DNA of 7,380 bases from Clostridia bacterium (GTDB lineage Bacteria > Bacillota > Clostridia > Oscillospirales > CAG-272): assembly GCA_017452335.1 (NCBI GenBank), contig JAFTMP010000178.1:1-7380 (forward strand). The letters run 5' to 3'. Below the pieces are notes generated by a model. The model saw only the letters and a list, made by a program, of their open reading frames with translations, did not search any database and had not been told where the DNA came from. Below, in pieces: positions 1 through 2,530 of the stretch. Each line of letters begins with the position of its first letter. Position 1 is the first letter of the stretch. The translations under genes and the position numbers were made by a program.

Positions 1-519
1 CATAATTTCTACGTTGATCACGTCTCTGCCCGTGCCGTGACCCCAGTCACCTTCAAGATAGTGGCGGCAGACAGCGTCAAGCAGGGTTTTATCGCCTGTT
101 GCGGAGTATTTTGCCATGACGGCTCTGAAAAAGACAACGTGGGGCCAGCGGTTCCAGCCGTCCGATTTCTTTAAAAGCTTTGGACCAAGATACCCGTCGG
201 GATCGGCGTTTGAAAGGACGTAGTCAAAGGACTTGCCCGCTTTATTCTTTAATTTTCGATCGTCGATCAGCTCGGCAAGGCGCTCCATGCCGTCCAGCCA
301 ATAACCGGTCTGCTCATACGCCCACCAGCCGGGATTTTCATTGGATTTGGTGGTGTCCACATCAAAGCGGTCCCAGCCCACTCTGTCAAAGGGGTAGCCT
401 GCCACCTCCAAATGACCCGTTAAGCCGTTTTTCTGATCTTCTAAAAAGCTTTTCAGCCATCCCTGGGGCTTAATTTGCTTGATGCTCAGTTCTTCAAATT
501 TTCCGTAATATTTTGCCAT
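1..519 (-). CDS. Glycoside hydrolase, beta-L-arabinofuranosidase (GH127/DUF1680)-like, N-terminal part
   Basis: An open frame of 173 codons runs from an ATG at 517-519 off the left window edge with no stop, so the C-terminal part is missing. The start is chosen because GGAGG (complement of 525-529) lies 5 nt upstream and a strong promoter precedes it. The protein opens MAKYYGKFEELSIKQIKPQG, then reads PQGWLKSFLEDQKNGLTGHLE, NPGWWAYEQTGYWLDGMERL (about residues 61-80), DDRKLKNKAGKSFDYVL, DGYLGPK and WPHVVFFRAVMAKYSATGD. The WLDG-type helix, LGP turn and repeated helical segments fit the (alpha/alpha)6-barrel enzymes annotated as beta-L-arabinofuranosidase/DUF1680. There is no signal peptide, so action on imported plant-glycan oligosaccharides in the cytoplasm is inferred. 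The catalytic residues are outside the window, so the substrate is unproven. Another (alpha/alpha)6 glycosidase family remains possible. The gene is divergent from rpoB and is not obviously related to it in function. Confidence 0.72.
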   Translation of the reverse strand, partial: MAKYYGKFEELSIKQIKPQGWLKSFLEDQKNGLTGHLEVAGYPFDRVGWDRFDVDTTKSNENPGWWAYEQTGYWLDGMERLAELIDDRKLKNKAGKSFDYVLSNADPDGYLGPKLLKKSDGWNRWPHVVFFRAVMAKYSATGDKTLLDAVCRHYLEGDWGHGTGRDVINVEIM

Positions 520-536
520 AGCGTCCTCCGCCAAAA

Positions 537-551
537 GGAGCAACCTGCTCC
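537..551 (-). promoter_or_regulatory. Inverted repeat in the glycoside hydrolase 5' leader
   Basis: GGAGCA (537-542), a 3-nt spacer and TGCTCC (546-551) form a perfect 6-bp inverted repeat between the predicted transcription start and the ribosome binding site. In the minus-strand transcript it is followed by UUUU. It could be a weak attenuator hairpin or a small operator. It is short, and no regulator can be named. Confidence 0.35.
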
Positions 552-565
552 CGATTTTCAAGGGA

Positions 566-594
566 AGTATACCGCTTTTTTTATAGTTTGTCAA
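566..594 (-). promoter_or_regulatory. Sigma-A-type promoter of the glycoside hydrolase gene
   Basis: On the minus strand, a perfect -35 box TTGACA (589-594) is followed after exactly 17 bp by TATACT (566-571), one base from the TATAAT consensus. Transcription should start near 559 and give a leader of about 40 nt before the ATG at 519. The match is strong enough to suggest high basal expression or control by a repressor. The IS left end lies about 37 bp upstream of the -35 box, so the core promoter is intact. Confidence 0.85.
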
Positions 595-625
595 TAGAAA
601 ACAGGGTAAAACTCAAAAAACAGAC

Positions 626-652
626 GTAAATTCTCAAAGTAAATGCAACAGT
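626..652 (+). repeat. IS30 left terminal inverted repeat (IRL)
   Basis: These 27 bp are the exact reverse complement of 2088-2114. The repeat contains motif copy 1, TTCTCAAAGTAAATGCAAC (631-649). It lies distal to the transposase 3' end. The outer five bases, GTAAA, may be partly target DNA rather than element. Confidence 0.93.
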
Positions 653-661
653 AGCAAAGCC

Positions 662-680
662 CTTGCATTTACTATGAGAA
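662..680 (-). repeat. IS subterminal motif copy 2 (inverted)
   Basis: The reverse complement reads TTCTCATAGTAAATGCAAG, matching the terminal motif at 17 of 19 positions. With copy 1 it forms an inverted pair: 631-648 can pair with 663-680 over 17 of 18 positions around a 14-nt loop, giving a strong potential hairpin at the left tip. Confidence 0.8.
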
Positions 681-684
681 ATCG

Positions 685-703
685 GTTGCAGTAAGTATGA
701 GAA
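685..703 (-). repeat. IS subterminal motif copy 3 (inverted, diverged)
   Basis: The reverse complement reads TTCTCATACTTACTGCAAC. The flanks TTCTCA and GCAAC are kept while the centre has drifted. It has the same orientation as copy 2, 4 bp away. Confidence 0.65.
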
Positions 704-755
704 ATGGAATAAAAAGCAACCAAAAAAGGCAAAAAAGATAAAAAAGAGCATGACG

Positions 756-782
756 AAAAAGCCTGAGAGAGAAATTTCTCAG
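756..782 (-). terminator. Putative intrinsic terminator of the transposase transcript
   Basis: Read on the minus strand, CTGAGA (782-777), an 8-nt loop and TCTCAG (768-763) form a 6-bp stem, followed by GC and then five T (760-756). It starts about 34 bp past the transposase stop. The stem is short and overlaps motif copy 4, so the inverted symmetry could partly reflect that repeat. Confidence 0.42.
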
Positions 783-794
783 ACTAAATGCAAC
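776..794 (+). repeat. IS subterminal motif copy 4
   Basis: TTCTCAGACTAAATGCAAC matches the terminal motif at 16 of 19 positions, in the same orientation as copy 1. Its first 14 bases recur exactly at 2029-2042 near the right end. It overlaps the stem of the putative transposase terminator. Confidence 0.75.
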
Positions 795-798
795 TGTG

Positions 799-824
799 GT
801 TGCGTTTACTATTTACTATGAGAA
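799..824 (-). repeat. IS subterminal motif copy 5, with 7-bp internal duplication
   Basis: The reverse complement begins TTCTCATAGTAAA, repeats TAGTAAA, and ends CGCAAC. It is therefore the same motif enlarged by a tandem 7-bp duplication. The transposase stop codon (TAG, 816-818) lies inside it. The adjoining TGAGAAGGATTTTG (819-832) is a perfect 14-bp inverted match to 2050-2063 at the other end of the element. Confidence 0.72.
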
Positions 825-1700
825 GGATTTTGCTAACAGTTTAGGTGATTGAATCACTTCATTTGCCGGAATGAAAGAAATCCCCAAGGCAGAGGCTAAT
901 GCCTCGGAATAGTAGAATGAAAACATATCGTATGCGCTTTTTCCATTGAATTGTTTTCTTTTCACAGCATTAACGTGAGAGAAGATCAAATTAACCGTTT
1001 CTTGCGTAAAATCGTCAAACGATGTTCCGGTTTTAACAATATCTCTGAAAAGCGTGTGGTTTTTCTCAATCTCCGCTTTCTCATGAGGAGAGCAAGGTTC
1101 GCAGAAAAACATACTTGATTCAGATTTGCCTTCCGCATCGTTTTCAAAAGCAGAAACAATACTGAACTCGCCACCATTGTCCGTAAGTAAAAGAGGTGCA
1201 ATATCACCAAAGTTAAATCCCAAAGAATTTAATTCTTTTTTTAATCCTTGGATTTTGTTTGCTGCCTCAAGCGCAGTCTTGTTTTCAAGTAACAACCCAA
1301 GCATAAAATCGCTGTTCACAAAGTGAATCGTCATAATGACTTTGCCACCGACCCTGCCGATCACAGTATCAAGCTGTACAAGCGGTATGTCGCCGTTATC
1401 CTCAACAAAAGCAAGAAAATCACCAAAAGTACGACCCTCACGAGCCCACTTAGGAACATAATCGCTTTTATTTGAGTTTCTTGGCTTGAATTTAACAGCC
1501 CTAGGAAGATCCATTGGAGTAATCGAGTAATATCTCTTTTGAATATGACGGTATACCGTTGCGGTAGATACGGGTAAATTGTTAGATTGAATGATGTGGT
1601 AGATATGCTGTCCGTTTTGTACCGCTTCCGAAATGATACGTTCAGTTTCATAGAAGCTTTCTTTGTTTAGCGGTATGCCTGTACGAGATTCTACCAGCAC
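816..1700 (-). CDS. C-terminal DDE catalytic part of the IS30 transposase (294 aa from a possible GTG)
   Basis: This is the catalytic half downstream of the TGA. The GTG at 1698-1700 is only a formal start; no good ribosome binding site precedes it, and the real protein would need readthrough. The integrase-fold core shows the DDE triad: Asp in PLVQLDTV (residue 111 here, 215 in the full frame), Asp in LLTDNGGEF (174 / 278) and Glu in AEIEKNH (212 / 316). The spacing resembles related IS30 proteins. Before it lies a helical region with VSTATVYRHI, a second HTH-like segment. After it come KRKQFNGKSAYDMF and FIPANEVIQSPKLL, typical of the family C-terminus. The last residues are encoded within subterminal motif copy 5. 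Confidence 0.75.
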   Translation of the reverse strand: MLVESRTGIPLNKESFYETERIISEAVQNGQHIYHIIQSNNLPVSTATVYRHIQKRYYSITPMDLPRAVKFKPRNSNKSDYVPKWAREGRTFGDFLAFVEDNGDIPLVQLDTVIGRVGGKVIMTIHFVNSDFMLGLLLENKTALEAANKIQGLKKELNSLGFNFGDIAPLLLTDNGGEFSIVSAFENDAEGKSESSMFFCEPCSPHEKAEIEKNHTLFRDIVKTGTSFDDFTQETVNLIFSHVNAVKRKQFNGKSAYDMFSFYYSEALASALGISFIPANEVIQSPKLLAKSFS

Positions 1701-1754
1701 CGTGTCGTATTCAGCTTGAGCTTTCTTAGCAGTGTACAGTTGCCTTCTATACGG

Positions 1755-2012
1755 TCAACTGCTGCGGCTTTTCTTTTCGCAACCATTACATACGAACGGG
1801 GCTTTTAAGAGCTTTGGACATACCTCATCTGTTCTCACAAATGAATTGGTGTATGGCTCCATATGGATTTTTACCTCTCTGGAGATCGTTGTCTGGTTTT
1901 TACCTATTCGTTCTCCAATTGCCTTAAAGGTCATTCCTTTGCTTAGACACTCTTGGATTTCGATTCGATCATCAAGTGTCATATGCTTGTTTTTCTTTTC
2001 GTTGTTTTTCAT
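1755..2012 (-). CDS. N-terminal DNA-binding fragment of the IS30 transposase (85 aa)
   Basis: This is the part that can be translated before the TGA. GGAGGG (complement of 2021-2026) lies 8 nt before the ATG at 2010-2012. Residues 10-50 (HMTLDDRIEIQECLSKGMTF, then KAIGERIGKNQTTISREVKIH) are the helix-turn-helix that opens IS30-family transposases and binds the terminal repeats. Residues 65-78 contain three cysteines (C-x9-C-x2-C) of a likely zinc site whose fourth ligand is lost at the stop. The Cys-rich segment is shorter than in some longer IS30 relatives. If stable, this HTH-only peptide could occupy the repeats and repress the element. That is inference. It has no catalytic residues. Confidence 0.75.
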   Translation of the reverse strand: MKNNEKKNKHMTLDDRIEIQECLSKGMTFKAIGERIGKNQTTISREVKIHMEPYTNSFVRTDEVCPKLLKAPFVCNGCEKKSRSS

Positions 2013-2028
2013 AGTCTGAGCCCTCCAT

Positions 2029-2042
2029 TTCTCAGACTAAAT
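2029..2042 (+). repeat. IS subterminal motif copy 6 (partial)
   Basis: TTCTCAGACTAAAT is identical to the first 14 bases of copy 4, after which the match ends. It lies between the transposase ribosome binding site (2021-2026) and its putative -10 box, where a bound transposase could repress its own gene. That role is inferred. Confidence 0.65.
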
Positions 2043-2069
2043 TCTACCACAAAATCCTTCTCACACTAA
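2041..2069 (-). promoter_or_regulatory. Putative transposase promoter (extended -10)
   Basis: On the minus strand, TGG-TAGAAT (2041-2049) is an extended -10 box (TGn plus a one-mismatch hexamer). The -35 position at 17-bp spacing (2064-2069, TTAGTG) is poor and lies within motif copy 7. A start near 2034 leaves a leader of about 22 nt containing the ribosome binding site. Weak promoters overlapped by transposase-binding repeats are common in insertion sequences. Confidence 0.4.
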
Positions 2070-2074
2070 ATGCA
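2058..2074 (+). repeat. IS subterminal motif copy 7 (partial)
   Basis: TTCTCACACTAAATGCA matches the motif except in the middle and at the last two bases. The 14 bp at 2050-2063 are an exact inverted match to 819-832, so the two ends share a second, inner inverted repeat besides the terminal one. It faces the right terminal repeat as an inverted pair. Confidence 0.7.
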
Positions 2075-2087
2075 TTTTCTAAATTGC

Positions 2088-2114
2088 ACTGTTGCATTTA
2101 CTTTGAGAATTTAC
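2088..2114 (-). repeat. IS30 right terminal inverted repeat (IRR)
   Basis: This is the exact 27-bp reverse complement of 626-652. It holds motif copy 8 (2091-2109 inverted) and is the end proximal to the transposase promoter. The perfect identity of the two ends suggests a recent insertion, or ends still under selection. Confidence 0.93.
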
Positions 2115-2142
2115 TTTTGAAAAAAACTTCCGTAATGGCTGA

Positions 2143-2188
2143 TTTTTTTGAAAAAAGGCTTGACAAAGATAAAAGTTTGTGATAGAAT
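2143..2188 (+). promoter_or_regulatory. Strong sigma-A promoter of the rpoB-rpoC operon, with UP-like A/T tract
   Basis: A perfect TTGACA (2160-2165) is followed by a 17-bp spacer and TAGAAT (2183-2188), with TG one base before the -10 box (TGA-TAGAAT, extended -10). A run of T then A at 2143-2156 sits directly upstream and looks like an UP element for the alpha C-terminal domains. Transcription should begin near 2195. The IS right end stops about 30 bp before the A/T tract. Confidence 0.88.
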
Positions 2189-2216
2189 GCACAATACGGT
2201 ATTATAGGCAAAAATG

Positions 2217-2271
2217 CCCTCTTGCGCCGACAGGGTTTTGAATTTGAAAAAGCCCTTTGGTTTGAAAAGGG
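2217..2271 (+). promoter_or_regulatory. Mutually exclusive hairpins in the rpoB leader (attenuator-like)
   Basis: Four short segments alternate: CCCT (2217-2220), AGGGTTTT (2232-2239), AAAGCCCTTT (2249-2258) and AAAGGG (2266-2271). Segments 1 and 2 can pair (4 GC-rich bp, followed by TTTT). Segments 2 and 3 can pair over 8 bp (2232-2239 with 2249-2256, one G-U). Segments 3 and 4 can pair over 6 bp (2253-2258 with 2266-2271). These helices exclude one another as in attenuators. The 3:4 helix would also hide the AAGGGG preceding the small upstream frame at 2280. Function is unproven. Confidence 0.35.
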
Positions 2272-2279
2272 GCGAAAAT

Positions 2280-2387
2280 ATGCCGAATACCAAGGAAAAC
2301 TGTAGAAACATAGCGGTAGGTCATACTTGTTTTTGCACCGCCGACCATTTTGAAAAGGATACGCTTCAGCTTATAATTCGGCTGTAA
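2280..2387 (+). CDS. Possible 35-aa leader peptide upstream of rpoB
   Basis: ATG at 2280 opens 35 codons ending in TAA (2385-2387): MPNTKENCRNIAVGHTCFC, then TADHFEKDTLQLIIRL. An AAAAGGGG (2265-2272) lies 7 nt upstream and could act as a modest ribosome binding site. No family is recognised. It has three cysteines, no membrane segment and no run of one amino acid that would mark a classic attenuation peptide. A frame this short can occur by chance, so this is a candidate only. Its interest lies in its place within the rpoB leader, directly after the alternative hairpins. Confidence 0.2.
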   Translation: MPNTKENCRNIAVGHTCFCTADHFEKDTLQLIIRL

Positions 2388-2474
2388 CCAGCATGCCGTA
2401 GGGGTAGAAGTTGTAAACTTTTTGTGAATGATCGTGGGGTGCTTTGATGGGTATGGTCTATTTATTTGCTTGAA

Positions 2475-2505
2475 TTTGGTTTCTGCCCTCGGGCGGGGAC
2501 CCAAA
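2475..2505 (+). promoter_or_regulatory. Strong hairpin just upstream of the rpoB ribosome binding site
   Basis: GGTTTCTGCC (2478-2487) pairs with GGCGGGGACC (2492-2501) over ten consecutive positions, three of them G-U, around a CUCG tetraloop. TTT/AAA (2475-2477 with 2503-2505) adds three pairs across a one-base bulge. The G-U pairs work only in RNA of this strand, which argues for a transcript structure. No U tract follows, so it is not a terminator. It ends 9 nt before GGAGG (2515-2519), where it could affect translation, mRNA stability or processing. Confidence 0.6.
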
Positions 2506-2530
2506 AATATGAACGGAGGAACTTCAAAAG

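Larger units (their letters stand above)
816..2012 (-). pseudogene. IS30-family transposase, full frame interrupted by one in-frame TGA
   Basis: A single continuous reading frame of 398 codons runs from ATG (2012) to TAG (816-818), broken only by TGA at 1755-1757 (codon 86). The 18 codons after it (PYRRQLYTAKKAQAEYDT) are open and typical of the family, so there is no frameshift. The TGA falls where IS30-family proteins carry the last cysteine of a C-x9-C-x2-C-x7-C zinc-type cluster (Cys65, Cys75, Cys78, then stop). One base change from TGC or TGT explains it. The N-terminal DNA-binding domain and the complete DDE catalytic core are otherwise intact. Occasional UGA readthrough (the next base is C, a leaky context) could still yield full-length transposase, which would cut and join DNA at the element ends. 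Nonsense inactivation is the simplest reading. Confidence 0.85.
626..2114 (-). mobile_element. IS30-family insertion sequence, about 1.48 kb
   Basis: Perfect 27-bp inverted repeats at 626-652 and 2088-2114 bound an AT-rich segment holding one minus-strand transposase reading frame of IS30 type. Because the outermost GTAA/TTAC bases form a palindrome, the exact tips are uncertain. Reading the element as 632-2108 gives a 2-bp AT target duplication (630-631 and 2109-2110). The empty site would then be the 10-bp palindrome GTAAATTTAC, which suits the 2-3 bp duplications and palindromic targets known in this family. A TA duplication at 627-628 and 2112-2113 is the alternative. The left non-coding end (626-815) carries five copies of a short motif and an A-rich stretch at 704-770 with no gene. 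The right end carries three copies. It sits between two divergent host promoters. Confidence 0.92.
2195..2530 (+). other. Long 5' leader of rpoB (about 335 nt)
   Basis: This is the transcribed, apparently non-coding stretch between the predicted start and the rpoB ATG. It contains a chain of alternative CCCT/AGGG helices (2217-2271), a possible 35-codon upstream frame (2280-2387), an A/U-rich hairpin near 2407-2423 and a strong GC-rich hairpin just before the ribosome binding site (2475-2505). I do not recognise a named riboswitch or ribosomal-protein leader. The length and structure suggest post-initiation control of RNA polymerase synthesis, but this is inferred from sequence alone. Confidence 0.55.

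Noticed and set aside
180..473. 97-codon plus-strand frame opposite the glycoside hydrolase
   Set aside because: The minus-strand protein has clear family character, a ribosome binding site and a strong promoter. The plus-strand frame has none of these.
626..824. CRISPR-like array of short repeats
   Set aside because: The copies are in both orientations, unevenly spaced and diverged, and they lie at IS ends with matching copies at the other end. There are no equal-length spacers.
1737..1761. TGA as selenocysteine, with a 6-bp inverted repeat (CAGTTG/CAACTG) around it
   Set aside because: The stem starts before the TGA and places part of it in the loop, unlike a bacterial SECIS element, which lies just downstream. 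A zinc-ligand Cys in a transposase is not a redox site that would favour selenocysteine.
1732..2019. 95-codon plus-strand frame opposite the transposase N-terminus
   Set aside because: It is antisense to a recognisable helix-turn-helix region, and its hydrophobic character comes from the reverse reading of Lys-rich codons.
2313..2346. Pseudoknot from GCGGT/ACCGC and GGTC/GACC in the rpoB leader
   Set aside because: The two helices interlock with connecting loops of one base, which is not sterically reasonable. Only one short helix could form.
2407..2423. Terminator from AGAAGTT/AACTTTT in the rpoB leader
   Set aside because: The stem has a single G-C pair and would be too weak to terminate, and a terminator just before an essential operon would need stronger evidence.
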